Positions 11,201 to 22,800 of a stretch of DNA of 64,000 nucleotides are shown here, in pieces. The notes beneath the pieces are model-generated. The model saw nothing but the letters and a program-made list of their open reading frames with translations, made no database searches and was not told the origin of the DNA. Position 1 is the first letter of the stretch; the number at the start of each line of letters is the position of its first letter. Made by a program: the position numbers and the translations under genes. The stretch covers positions 9,147,256-9,211,255 of the forward strand of contig JASKMD010000006.1 in NCBI GenBank assembly GCA_030144725.1. Reading direction: 5' to 3'. This DNA comes from Haematococcus lacustris. Taxonomy: Eukaryota; Chlorophyta; Chlorophyceae; Chlamydomonadales; Haematococcaceae.

Positions 11201-14200
11201 TGCAGGATGGAGTGGCTGAAGCGCTGCGCATGACCCCGCTGCGTGTGTTGGCGGGCACCTGGAACGTAAACGTCACGCGCCCCCAGCCTGCCTCCATCCA
11301 GCTGTGGTTGGGCCCCAGGGCTGAGGACGCGGACATTGTGTGTGTGGGACTGCAGGTGGGGTACAGCGGGGCCCGAGGGAAAGGGAGTGGGAGAGGTTCA
11401 TGGGAGGAGGCGATGAGGGAGCAGGGAGCATAGTATTACTGCTCGTGGGTTAAGACTGAGCACTGCTTGCCTGCCCCTACCCTCCCCCCTGCCCCTGCCC
11501 CTGCTGGCATCATGCCCCCATGCTTCATCCTCTACCCAGGAAGTCGAGGTGGGTACCAGCAGCGTGGCGCTGGAGGCTGCGCTGTCTATGCTCAACAAGG
11601 GGGCGCTTGAGAAGGGCAACGCTAACGCCCAGTGGTGGGCGGACCAGGTGCTGCGGGCGCTAGGGGGCGCTGACGCCTGGGCACGCTGCGCCCTGCGCCA
11701 AATGTCAGGTGAGCTGCCGCCTACTCCAGCAGTGCCCAGAACTAGCCACAATACAGCAACACCCCCTCCGTTGCCACCATTGCCACACTGTCGCTTTCTC
11801 CATCACCACCACCGTTACAGGCTGAGTTATTATCTTCAGGCGTGCAGGTCCACCTCTGTATGAGGAGCGCAGGGTCCTCTTGTCCTCCCTGGTGCTGGCG
11901 TGTATGTTGCCGTGGATGATTCGCAACCTTAGAAGCCCCTCCACTAGCTCTGACCACCCTCACCCACCCACCCACCCACCCACCCACCCACCCACCCACC
12001 CACCCACCCACCCACCCACCCACCCACCCACCCACCCACCCACCCACCCACCCACCCACCCACCCACCCACCCACCCACCCACCCACCCACCCACCCACC
12101 CACCCACCCACCCACCCACCCACCCACCCACCCACCCACCCACCCACCCACCCACCCACCCACCCACCCACCCACCCACCCACCCACCCATTGCTACCCA
12201 CCTGCTTAGGCATCCTGGTGATGGTCTTCTGCCGGCGTGTACTTGCGCCTCATGTGGGCGAGGTGGCCACCGCCAGTGTGGCCTGCGGCCTTATGGGCGT
12301 GGCGGGCAACAAGGGCGCAGCAGCAGTCAGCCTCACGCTATTCCGCCGGTGAGTACTCAGGCCAGGCCAGGGCCGGGGATCGGCTGGGACAGGGACAGGG
12401 GCTGGGCTGGGCTGGGCTGGGCTGGGCTGGGCTGGGCTGGGCTGGGCTGGGCTGGGCTGGGCTGGGCTGGGCTGGGCTAATGCCAGGGTAAATGCCAGGG
12501 TAAGGCCCAGAGTTATGATCAGGGTGTAGGACAGCACCGGGTCTGAGGGTCATGGCCAGCTTACCCTCAGCGAAAGGGACAAGTTCTGGCAGACCACAAT
12601 CCTCCTGCATGGCTGGAACCTTTTGGCAAGCCTGACTTGCCACCTTCCTGTTATCTTTCACTTTTCATCACTCGAGTGTGTGTTGCCATCACCCCTAGAC
12701 TCACCTGCACCCAGCTGCCTGCCTCCCATACGCTGCAGACGCTTCGTCTTCCTGTCCTCACACTTTGCTGCACACCAAGACAAGGTGATGACCCCACCGC
12801 GTCCTCCTCCTACCTCTGCCGTCACCGCTTTTTGTCAACACCACTCACCACCCAACCTCCCACCACACACCACACACCAGCCTGCTATCCACCACCCATC
12901 ACTCGCCAGGCACCACCCACCTTTGGCACAGCCCCTCACGTCCACCCAATGTGGTTGAGCTCAGTGCCCTCCCTACTCCATGTCGCTGCTGCCCCAGCTA
13001 TTGACTTGCAGGCTGAGACTTGCAGGAGACCCACCTCAACAGCTGCCCCTCACACGCTCCCAGCTGTCGGCTTGGTGGGAGGTGTCTTGTCCTTCAGCGC
13101 TGCCCCTCACAACCACGCAGGTGGATGAGCGCAATGCAGACTACGCCAAGATCGTGCGCAGCCTCAGGTTCCCAAACACCTCCACCATGCCGCCTGCTCT
13201 GGTCCCCCATGGCCCAGCCACACCCACCGGCGGCCCACCCGCCATGCCCCCGGCCTCTCCCCCCTCAGAACCCCTCCCCCCTTCCTCCTCCTCCACTGCT
13301 GCTTTGGGGAGGCAGCAGCAGCAAAAGCTACCAGGATGGGGAGGGTCACGCAGGGGCAGCGATGATGAAGGGGAGGCGGCCAGCTCTCCTGCGGCAGAAA
13401 CCGGGCTAGCCAGACACAGCCGGACCAGCAGCATGGGGGGAGGTGGGCAGGGGGTCATGGCGGCAGCAGCAGCAGCGGGTACGCCCACTATGGCTGAGCA
13501 TGGCCCTGGGCTGAGGGATGCGGACGTGCTCATCTGGATGGGCGACTTCAACTACAGGTAAGGGGCACACCTCCACAGCCATTCCCTCACTGGGTTTCAG
13601 GCAGCCATAATAGGCTGACGAAAAACAAAACAATAAAAAATGAAAGGAATATACAACAATGAGAAGCACTAGTGTGAGTCCTTGTCACAGCCCAGGCATG
13701 ACCTCCTCCCTCAATGGCTGTTGGAGGTGTGCAATCCCATCCTCCCCCTCCCAACCCAAATGCCTTCAACACCCTTCCACCCTTCCACCCTCATGCCTTC
13801 TAGCCTGTATGCTGCTCTGTTGCGGTGGCCTGCGGCCCTGAAGCCGGAGCCCTGGCCCAGAGTATTCTCAACCTCTGCCAGTGCTCAGCCTCACATCCTC
13901 ATGCTCTCTCAGGCCCGCTCAGGCACATCCTGAGACTCACCCCCATTGTGGCCCTAGTCTCGCCTGATGGCGGTGTGGCCTCCTTGCCTCATGGCATTCT
14001 CGACCTTTTCCAACCCTCAGGCACATCCTCCTGGTTGTGACCTTGATGTCAGCTGATGGCAATGTGCCCCCATGCGGCTGTGCAGGGTGCAGGCGCAGTA
14101 CGAGTGGGTGGTTGACTGCTGCACCCGCCTGGCCTTCCGCCAGCTGCTGCCACTGGAGCAGTGTAGGCAGGAGATGGAGCGGAGGACCATTTTCCATGCC

Positions 14201-15896
14201 TTGGTGCGGCCTGCCTGCCTGCCCGCTTGCCCGCCTGCCCGCCTGCCCACCCGCCTGCCTGCCCGCCCGCCCGCTCGCCCGCCTGCTCACTATATTAGTG
14301 CATACTGTTGGGTGGCAACCACCGCAGGCGGAGGGCCCCCTGAACTTCCCTCCCACCTACAAGTTTGACAAGAACATCGCGCACACCATCACCGCTGAAG
14401 GCTGGGTGGCCCTGCCTTATGACAGCAGTGAGAAGCGGCGGGTGCCCGCCTGGACTGATCGCATCTTGTGGCGAGGTAGCCTACCCTGGTTGCCCAGCAG
14501 CCTCTCACACCCCAAGGTGGGTGCCAGGCCTACTAGCATACATACCCTAACCTTTGTCATGCACTCATGGTGATGGGGGTGATGGGGTGGATGATTCCAT
14601 ATGAGCATGACCAGCCAGGGATTAAGGACCACTAGCCAGGAGGCATACAACAGATCAGCCCAACACAGCAGCATCCCATCCAAGACTCAGAGCCAGACTC
14701 AGATCAACGCAGGCTCGTACCTTGAGGTCTTCCACCTACCCTCACCATGCACCTACTCACCAACATCTCATCACATTATGAAGCAATCACACCATCACAT
14801 GCACTCTATGTGCCCGCCTACACACGCTGTGGTTTACACATGAACAAAGTTGTCGAGCGCAATGCGGGTTACCGTCATCACCACCAGCATCAGCACTACC
14901 ATACCATCACATAACATCCACCTGTCGGCATTGCTGCTACATACTGACCCATGGACTCATCACGCGTAGTGACATGGGCGACTACGTTGCAGTTGGTACA
15001 CACCGCAGCTATTTGCATTCTTTATACATACAAAAAAATACGTTGAATATATTGTTTGAGTTGTAAAGTAATCTTCGACTGAACATGTCACGTTGCACGA
15101 GTGTTCAAGCATCATGGTTGTGTTGTGTGAGCAGGACACGGCAGCGGCAGCGCTGATGCGGTTGCGCCCCGGCCCTGACAGCTACGGCTGCTGCCTGGAC
15201 GTCTGCGACTCCGACCACAAGCCAGTGTATGCCAGCCTCGAGCTGCTGCTGCCGGTGCCTAATCAGGAGCTGCAGCGCAAGCACAGCATGCAGGTGCTGG
15301 GCGCGATGAGGGCCGCCATCACGCCGGCCTCGCCACCCAGCCTGCTCCTGCAGCTTCCCTCTTCCCAGCAGCCCCACCACCACCTTGGGAGCGCTGACAC
15401 CGCACACCCTACCCTGCACCTCACCTCAGACAGGGCTGAGGCAATCCGCCTGGTCAACACCTCAGCCTCCCTCGTGCACTTGGCCCTCACAGGTGCCAGC
15501 ACTGCCCCCAGCAACGGCGGTGTTGCTCACCACAGCAGCAGCAGCAGCACCCAGGCCACGTCCGCCACACCGCACCCTCATCGCCTGCCGCTGTGGCTGG
15601 ATGTGCAGCCTTGTGTGGCTGTGCTGCCGCCCGGGGGCTATGTGGATGTGGTGTTGCGAGGACCCACTCAAGAGACCTCCTCCTCCTCCTCTGCCCTGCC
15701 GGCCTCCACCTACTCCGCCCTGATGCTGTCAACAGGCCCTGCACACGCGCCTGCGCAGCAGCTCAAGGCCGACCTGTGTGTCGTGTTCCAGCACCTGGCC
15801 AGCCTGGGCTCCGGCGGCTTGGCTCAGGCTCAACAGCAGCAGGGAGAGGGTCAGTCTGGCCAGCTCAGCCTGCTCGTCAGGCACACGGCGCACTGA
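8266..15896 (+). CDS. FRA3-like type II inositol polyphosphate 5-phosphatase with WD40 region (5'-partial)
   Basis: Predicted to remove the 5-phosphate from inositol polyphosphates and phosphoinositides. It has the plant FRA3/5PTase12-14 architecture: WD40 repeats, then an IPPc catalytic domain, then a C-terminal extension. Exons with matching phases: 8266-8417 ([19 protein letters not shown]), 10678-10901 ([26 protein letters not shown]), 11206-11355 ([19 protein letters not shown]), 11540-11708 ([19 protein letters not shown]), 11848-11901, 12210-12348 ([13 protein letters not shown]), 12739-12784 ([14 protein letters not shown]), 13121-13557 (ends WMGDFNYR), 14086-14203, 14328-14475 ([22 protein letters not shown]) and about 15135-15896 ([14 protein letters not shown], then the stop). 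All IPPc signatures are present: NKG, SHF, GDFNYR, PAWTDR and SDHKPV. The 13121 exon carries an insert of about 120 residues rich in Pro, Ser and Ala between [11 protein letters not shown] and the catalytic GDFNYR. The phase between 14475 and 15135 does not fit directly, so a small exon is probably missing. The 5' end lies in or beyond the gap. Confidence 0.88.
8388..9530 (+). repeat. 30-bp minisatellite, 37 copies, each containing a copy of the exon's 5' splice site
   Basis: The 30-bp unit (ggctgacgctgcactcaggt, then cagggcagca) is repeated almost without change. Units differ mainly by gcaaca versus gcagca. The first unit overlaps the end of the WD40 exon: the exon ends cactcag/gtcagg at 8417, and the same cactcaggtc recurs every 30 bp up to 9491. 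In the frame of the exon the array is open and encodes [10 protein letters not shown] units. The outermost copies at both ends share ctggtgctg in place of ctgacgctg. Confidence 0.95.
9713..9775. repeat. Degenerate interstitial telomere-like repeat
   Basis: Tract of aaccctaaacccta-type units (aaccctaacctaaaccctac) decaying rightwards into gacccaaatc. The unit resembles the plant and algal telomere motif CCCTAAA. It lies in the intron of the 5-phosphatase gene downstream of the 30-bp array. Confidence 0.6.
10991..11170. repeat. (GGTGAT/GGTGGT)n tract
   Basis: About 180 bp of interrupted ggtgatggtggt units in the 5-phosphatase intron between exons ending 10901 and starting 11206. Open frames across it (DGGDGG, MVVMVV) are repeat products. 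Confidence 0.9.
11961..12190. repeat. (ACCC)n tetranucleotide microsatellite, about 57 units
   Basis: 230 bp of uninterrupted caccc-type tetranucleotide in the intron between IPPc exons 11848-11901 and 12210-12348. It ends only 20 bp before the acceptor of the next exon. The opposite strand is (GGGT)n, a G-quadruplex-forming pattern. Confidence 0.97.
12401..12478. repeat. (GGGCT)n pentanucleotide repeat
   Basis: About 15 perfect gggct units in the intron after the exon ending at 12348. Confidence 0.95.
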
Positions 15897-16684
15897 GGGC
15901 TTCTCTGGCAGTGCCGTGCCAGGGCCTCAGCGCCAGAGTCGGCGCCACAGCCCGGCCAGGGGCTGTGTGGCCCTCAGGATCTTTAAGCTGTCACAGCCTG
16001 GCGGGTTGCCCCATCTGCGCATAGGAGCAACGCCTGGCACAGTTGCCGGAAAAGGGACAAAAACATAGTATTGCAGCTTGGCAGTAGGGAGCGGGGAGAA
16101 GCAAGTTGCATCTGAGCGGGGCAGGGACGAAATGGGCGCATGTCTGCTTGGCGGGTGGCGGGTATTGATGGCTAAGGACGTAGCGACACACCTGATGCTG
16201 CAGCGGAGCGCTCCACGGGAACACCAGGATGCCTGGTCTGTGCGGCATCTCACACCTTGACAATTAATAGCGAATTATAGCTTAGGTAGGGGTCAAGCGT
16301 TTTAAGCTTTGCGGCCAGTTTAGCAGTTTAGGAGGGCTTGAAGAGTTGGCAGGTCTCAACATGTGGTCTGTAATCCCCATGTGGGACGGTGTAAAAACGT
16401 GCATCGGTTACATTAATTGGGAGCCGCCTGCTAGTTGCCATGACACCACCTGGAGAGGGCTTCCAGCACCCTTCATCATTCACGCACGCACAGTCGAGCA
16501 GGGAATCACCACACCACTGCTGAGCACCATGAAGCAATGTGTTGCCTGTGGAAAATCCCACACAGTTACGGTTCAGTTGTAACTTCAACGGTCGCACCCT
16601 TGATGACTGCAAACCCCACATAGGTGGCACGTTCCCTTCAAAAACCACTGGGCACCTGGGGGTAAGGCTAACAGCCTGTCCATA
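15897..16684. other. Intergenic region after the 5-phosphatase gene
   Basis: 3' flank of the 5-phosphatase gene. It may include its untranslated region, up to a T/A-richer stretch near 16260. No conserved gene was recognised. An open minus-strand stretch at 16328-16648 lies just downstream of a TnpB-like fragment and may be element sequence. Confidence 0.4.
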
Positions 16685-17040
16685 CTACTTGGCCCTATGG
16701 GCCGTTGCGGACCCGGCCATCAATGCCCTGCAGTACTCTGCAGCCCGGTGCAGCCTCTGCCTGCCCTTGGGCACCCGGTCATTGACCAGCTTGCAGCGCT
16801 GCTGGTACTGCTTGCCAATGGGTGGCAGAGACGCCAGGTCATCCCATTAGCACAGCTCCAGGGGGTGCTGCACACCCCCTCCAATGCGCTGCAAGTTGAG
16901 ACACCCGTTCGTGTCCCGGTCCAGCCACCTGCCCCAGGGGGGGGCCTGGGTTCGTGGCACTGGGGGCGGTGGGGCCTGGGCAGGGGGGGCCTGGGCAGGG
17001 GGAGGGGGTTGGGGTTGGGTGGCACCTCATGGCACCACAT
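16685..17040 (-). pseudogene. TnpB/Fanzor-like C-terminal fragment, subfamily A (in-frame stop)
   Basis: Reading the minus strand gives WGRWLDRDTNGCLNLQRIGG, then HPLELC, an in-frame TAA, then WDDLASLPPIGKQYQQ and an Arg/Lys-rich tail (PKGRQRLHRAAEY) to a TAG at 16687-16685. DRDxNxxxN matches the last RuvC motif (the third catalytic Asp) of IS605 TnpB and eukaryotic Fanzor nucleases; that is family knowledge. No upstream nuclease domain or zinc ribbon is present here. The premature stop and Gly/Pro-rich upstream sequence mark it as a dead fragment. It is related to, but distinct from, the DRDCNAALNM copies elsewhere in the window. Confidence 0.55.
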
Positions 17041-17237
17041 CAGGCCCTCCCCGACACAGTCCAGTCACACAACAACCTTAAGCCCCGGAAGTACAGGATA
17101 CTGGCTGTCAGCAGTGTGCTAGCATGCTTTAACGCCGAGCCATATGCTCACTGCCTGGTGCACTACTCACCATGCCCTGCTGCCTGGCCAGTCTGGGTCC
17201 CTCCCAGGCTATAGCACTGTGATGAGCAGCCCACCAG

Positions 17238-17708
17238 GCGTGCAGGCTGGAAGCCAACAGCAGGGCAGGTGGAACAGCGCCTGGTGCGCCCAGCCTGGAG
17301 CCAGCAGCGTGACCAGCCAGTGAGGGGCCTGATGCCAGATAATGGCCCCACGCAGCAGCCACGAGGCCACACCGGCAGCAGCCTCAGAGCCAGGGCCCAA
17401 TACTCCCACGCCAGCCAAGCGCAGCAAGCGCACCAAGGCTGAGCAGGCAGCTGAGCCCACCCAGCCCACCAAGGCTGCCAAGGCCAAGCCGGTTCCACAG
17501 CCAAGCAGGTGGGTAGACAGGGACTACAACATTGAACATGCAGCGCATTGAGGAGAGCAGGTGGCGCCCGCTGGAGCTGTGCTACTGGCCAGACCAGGGA
17601 GCGCTGCCAGCCAAGGGCAAGGAGTACCCTGGCCTGGGTTACAAGCGGCTGCGAGACAAGCCCCCCAAGGCCCAGGAGCAGCAGCAGCAGCCTGCTGTGG
17701 CACAGTAA
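17238..17708 (+). pseudogene. TnpB/Fanzor-like C-terminal fragment, subfamily B, copy 1 (frameshifted)
   Basis: Plus-strand remnant with recognisable blocks in different frames: GWKPTAGQVEQRLVRPAW, QQRDQPVRGLM, a Lys/Ala linker (AKRSKRTKAEQAAEPTQPTK), WVDRDYN, then MQRIEESRWRPLELCYWPD and KGKEYPGLGYKRLRDK to a TAA at 17706. Compared with copy 2 (48.7-49.3 kb) it has lost four bases within the DRDCNAA codons, which breaks the frame, and it is mutated after VRGLM. Non-coding sequence 3' of it (17709-17815) also matches the other copies. Confidence 0.6.
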
Positions 17709-19832
17709 TGTGTGCCCCCTTTGTTGAGCTGTCATCAGCTTACAATTAGTGCATGCATTGTCATGCCAACTCTACACAATAGCCCTCAGGGGTCAGGCAA
17801 CGATGTAGGTGGTAGGCACTCATGCACCATGTCCATGTGCGCTGGGTATACTCCACACAGCCCAATAACACCACTCGAGTCGGGCGACTATTGCCCACTA
17901 GTGGTCACTCGTATTCCCGCTAGCGGCCACTAGTGGTCCCTGGTGGTCCGGCTCAAATGGAGGCCCTAGTGAGGGACAAGGGGGTTGAAACACTACTGGC
18001 CACACTCTGCCATGCTGCAACACCTCGAGCACCTTGAACACCAACACTAACACAGACCTTCAACACCAACAGCTTCAAAACTGACTTAACCATGTTCACA
18101 CTGCGTGGACCCTGTTCGTGCACAAAAGTCCAACCAAGAAGGTCTTTGCTGCATTTCTTGACGTCAGGCTGTGACCTATGACCACATCCCTCCTGTGGGA
18201 GAGTCAGGGTGGTTCAGCCTTTGCTTGCCTGCCTATGGGGCCTGGTTTGGAGCGACAGCTACTAGGTCCTAGTAGGAGCCAAGGGATCCCTGGTCAAGGC
18301 ATCCAGCAAGGCTGGCCCCTGAGCTTTCTCCTGCTAGCGGTGAGTTTGTTTGCCCTACTAACGCTGTGGAGGTGCATGGCACACCCGTGACTGACTCCAC
18401 GTATGCTGGTGACTCAACCTTGGTGCCTGCTGCTGCAAAAAATGCATGCAGATCCACACTCCATGTTGGGAGCAGGGCAGCGCTACGACAAGGTTGGGAT
18501 AAGACGCAGCTTTGCGAGCAGGAAACACCTCACAGTCGATGCGGGCAAGTCAAAGGCGATGGCGTGTGCTCTCCTTGGGGCTGCACAGCAGCCAGCCTGA
18601 TCCAGCAGCCTAGCATCGGCCAAGCAGCCTAACGGCTGACGGCTTAAGCGGTGTAAGCCACCTACCTATCTGATCCAGCAGGTCTATGTCCTTATGTATC
18701 CCAACTCCATCACTTCCCTGTATCCCTACAAACCCTACTCCTGCACACTGTGTTTGCGTTGCTCACGTCAACATCGCAAGACAGCTCGTTTGCACTCACT
18801 GCGCAAAGCATCCTTAAAAGACAGCTTGATGACATTCTTAACACGCAAACATAACGACAGTTCTACAAAACCTTGGAGCACTGAATACGACAACTGGATA
18901 AAAGGGCGCATTTGGGTGAGTTCAACAACAATCGCAAGTGACACAAAGCAGTCGCACAGCTGCAGGAAGGCTGCGGGGCCATGGCTCAAAATTGTCGTGT
19001 TGAAGGGCCGTGCATCCATGCTGCTAGAGCTGGCTCTCAGCAGCATTGGCAGGGTCCTGGTCAGGACTCTTGACGCAGTAAATCACAGCAAGGAGCAAGC
19101 ATGCATGGCGCGCACCAGGTGTGACTGTTGTGCTTGGTAGGGTTGCCTAAACAGGCACAGCGAGTGGCGCTAGGGTGACACTGTGTACTGCACTGCCTCA
19201 AGGGCAGCATCGCCCGGCACTGCACCTTGCAAAACATCACCTGTACAAAGCCGGTCCCAACCTGCTCACATCACTGGTACCCCATGCAGCTGGCCTGTGG
19301 CCCACAAGCTGCAACCTGCCTGCCTGCCCGCCCCTGCCGCTGTGCCCTGTCACCCCACCCGCAAACCACTACAGCTATCATCTAACTACATAGCTGGCTA
19401 AGGTGCAGTGGGGTGTGCCTGATGTGCCTGAGAGTGTGTCTGGCATGCTGGGACACGGTAGTGGCGCCAGTGCGACCAGCAACCTGTGATGGCACTTGCT
19501 GCTAGCTGGGCTGAGAAAGGTTGTGTGATGCGCACGATGCTACTCGACTACCCACCCCTCCCCCCCTCACCCAGCTGGCTGTGCCCTGATCTGCCCTGTG
19601 CTGTACTGCTTGCCCTGATCTGCCCCTCCCTGCGCCGGCCCCCATCTGCAGTGGGGCTGACCACAGCAGGGTGCCTGTCCATGAGGCTGCTCAGCAGGGG
19701 AGCTCCAGCCCCGCCGCCCCGCCCTCATAGGAAAGAAGAAGGCGCAATCTCCAGCAGTACCGGTGTGCATCAAGGGAGGAGCTGGGGCCTGGGACACGGC
19801 CTGCTCCTACCACCCACCCCGCCCTCAACCCC
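17709..19832. other. Intergenic/repeat-derived region before the kinase 3' end
   Basis: It begins with the 3' flank of the TnpB-like copy (to about 17815). The rest has no recognisable gene. A 148-codon open frame at 18694-19140 (plus) has no motif, and its base composition is lower in GC than the flanking exons, which fits decayed mobile DNA. The 3' UTR of the kinase gene probably occupies the right end. Confidence 0.4.
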
Positions 19833-22800
19833 CTACTGCACCTGCTCCAACTGCTGCTGCAGGTCAGCTACCACGGCATTAAAAGATGGGCGCTGGTCAG
19901 GCACAGCTGCCCAGCAGGCCTTGATGAGAGCGGCCAGGCTGGGTGGGGTGCAGGCAGGGATGTCTGGGCGCAACCCCTGGTACACCACAGCGGTGGCTGC
20001 CTGGAAGGGGGCCAGACCTGCGCCAGGCAGTGGGTGTGGGTGCAGGGGGTGGCAGGGCTCCCTGTCAACAGGCCTCACCTGCAGCACACGGCTGATGTTG
20101 AGCGTGCACGGCTGCCTGCCTGTTGCTACATTGAGGTGGTGAACCCCCTAGCCTGGTGTGATTCATGACCGCTGCGTGTGAGAGGGAGGGGGCTGTAGTG
20201 AGCTGGGTGAGTCGTGTGCCATCATACGATCATTGATGGTGTCAAGCAGACTATGCCTCATGCTATGCTCTAGAGGAAGAGTCCACACCAGCTGGCGATC
20301 AGGAGAGCCTGATCAGGCTATGTGAGGTGCTGACTTCTTACCAGACCAGGTGGAGAGTGCGTGGCAATGGTGGCTTGCACAATGCGACACGCAGGGCAGC
20401 TGGCTGAGGCTGGGCTGTGGCTGTGGCTGGCTGTGGTGAGCGCCTACCTGCATAGGGCAGCTTGCGGGTGAGGCACTCCCACATGACCACTGCAAAGGAG
20501 AACACGTCAGCCCGGATGGAGTAGTGCTGGTGGGACAGCACCTCAGGGGCAGTCCTGCAGCGCAGGAGGCAAGCAGAGGGGTAGGCAAGAATGGGAGTGA
20601 GAGAGAGTGAGAGGGTGCGTGCAGGGCCAATGGCAAGGAGGAGTGAGAGGGAGGAAGAGGAGCGCAGCACGACTTGGGGTGAGCAAGCTGCTGGCTGCTG
20701 CGCACCATTGGTATGTGCCCAGGCCGCCTGTCATAGCCTCTCTTGGGCTATGGGCCTGCTGCTTGCTGAGGCCAAAGTCTGCAATCTTCACGCTGCCCAT
20801 GTCGTCCAGCAGCAGGTTAGCACTCTTCAGGTCTGCAGTCCAGACATCAGGCAGCAGGTAGCAGGCCAGACATCAGGCAGCAGGTAGCAGTCCAGACATC
20901 AGGCAGCAGGTAGCAGCCCAGACATCAGGCAGCAGGCAGCAGGCCAGCCAGACTGTGCCTGCCAGTGCTGAGGGCGCTGTGGTGCTCGAGGTTGCGGTGT
21001 GGGTGGCTGATGATGGTGGTGAGAATGCCTGGCCAATGGAAGCCACCCACCATCACACCCCATACAGTGTAACGTGCAGCCCTGAGCCAGTCATCATCAG
21101 CATGTGGTTGTGCACAGCACTGTCAGCACTTGTCATGCAATGGGTGCATGTGAGCGTGAACTGCCAGTCGTGCCCTCAGATGCAAGGAGCATGGGACTAT
21201 GCTGCCTCAAAGCCAGGAATATTCAAGGTGAGGTAAGGTGAGGTAAGGTGAGGTCACCAGGGTGGCTGTGGGCTATGCATGGTTGGTTGAATGGGGGAGC
21301 CGTAGTATGGTTGGAGGGGCAGGAGTGCACATGGCTGTACAGGGGGACGCGCAAGTGCCTGGTTGAATGAGGTGTGAGAGCATGGCAGGGCCTCCTTCCT
21401 TGGCGGCAAAGTTTGACGCCGAGTGGGTGGTTGGGGGGTGGTTGGGGTGCGATCGTCTAGTGTAAGGGCATGCAGTGAGGAGTGCATGCTCGAGGGGTTA
21501 AGCTGACCCACCGCGGTGGAGGATGGGCGGGCGGCATGCGTGCAGGTGCGCCATGCCCCTGGCCGCCCCCAAGCACAGCGTTAGCACCTGGCGGAGGCTG
21601 AGAGGGGGAGCGGTGTGGGAGTGTAGGAGGGAGTACAAGGAGCCGCGAGGGCAGTACCTGGGCAGGCAACCGAGGGTGAGACAGAGGGGAAGCGGGAGGC
21701 CAAGGAGGTCAACCACAGCTTCTGGGAGGTGCTGGTGGAGGGTGCCTGCAGGGCCTGGCGACAGCGATGGGGGGCACAGACATGTGGGCAGGGTGGCAGA
21801 GGTGGCGCTGCTGGCCTGCTGCTACCGCGTGTTCCTAAGCAGGGGGGCCGCAGTACTGGCTGTGGCAGTGGCAGTGGGACAGACATGTGGCCAAGGTGGC
21901 GGAGGCCCTGTGCCCTGCCTGCCCTAATCCATCTAACACACCCCACTGGCGTACAGCAGGGGGTACAGTAGTAGGGGTACAGCAGGGGGTACAGTAGTAG
22001 GGGTACAGCAGGGGGGCTGAGTGTGTGGAGCCAGCCAGCGCTGAGGCTGCAGGGCGCTCATCCTCATGACATGGCATTGGCCGATGAGAGGCCTAATTCA
22101 GTATTCATACCCACTGGTCCTGTCCCTGCCTGCCCTGATCCATCTAGCACACCCCACCCCACTCCAGGCCTCCCTTCACCTCCGCCCCTCCACCTACCCA
22201 CCCACCCACCCTCCACGTCACAACCTGTCCACCCCTCCGCTGCCCTGCCCTGCTTCTAGCTCACAAGGCCAGGCGCCAGAGCTTCCACTCACTCTGTGAC
22301 CAGGGCCAGGTGGGGCAGTTCCACACAGGCCGCCAGCAGCCGCAACACGTTCTGCAGCCACACACACACACACAGGCACACTGCGCTACACCACACCCCA
22401 TTGCTGCAGCACAAGTGCCTCACCTCGCTGCCGTTCCAAGCACCTCAACTGCCCATGTGCCACCAGCACTTCCTAGCAGGCATTGAACTTGACATGTTAG
22501 GGCAACAGGGTTGCTTGCAGTGGGAGGGCAGCAGCAGGGCAGCGGCAGGGGAGGGTAGGTCAGAGAGGGTGGGATTGGACAAGGAGCCGGGAAGTGAGCT
22601 AGCATGGGAGAGGGAAGGGGGAGGATGAAGAGGGAAGGTAGCACTGATAACAGGCAGCGACCATGACATGTTATATCAAGCATTAGGAAAAGGTGGTGCG
22701 CTCTGCGCCTCATGCTACGTGAACATTGGTGTGCTGAATAGCTGCATTGCGCAAACTGCGGGTGTGGACTCCCCCAGTGCCACTTTTGCTTATTTGTTGC

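Noticed and set aside
11742..12209. GWVG-repeat and HPPT-repeat proteins
   Set aside because: Translation of the (ACCC)n microsatellite only.
18694..19140. A 148-codon open frame as a gene
   Set aside because: No motif, no exon partners, and it lies in repeat-derived DNA. Left unassigned.
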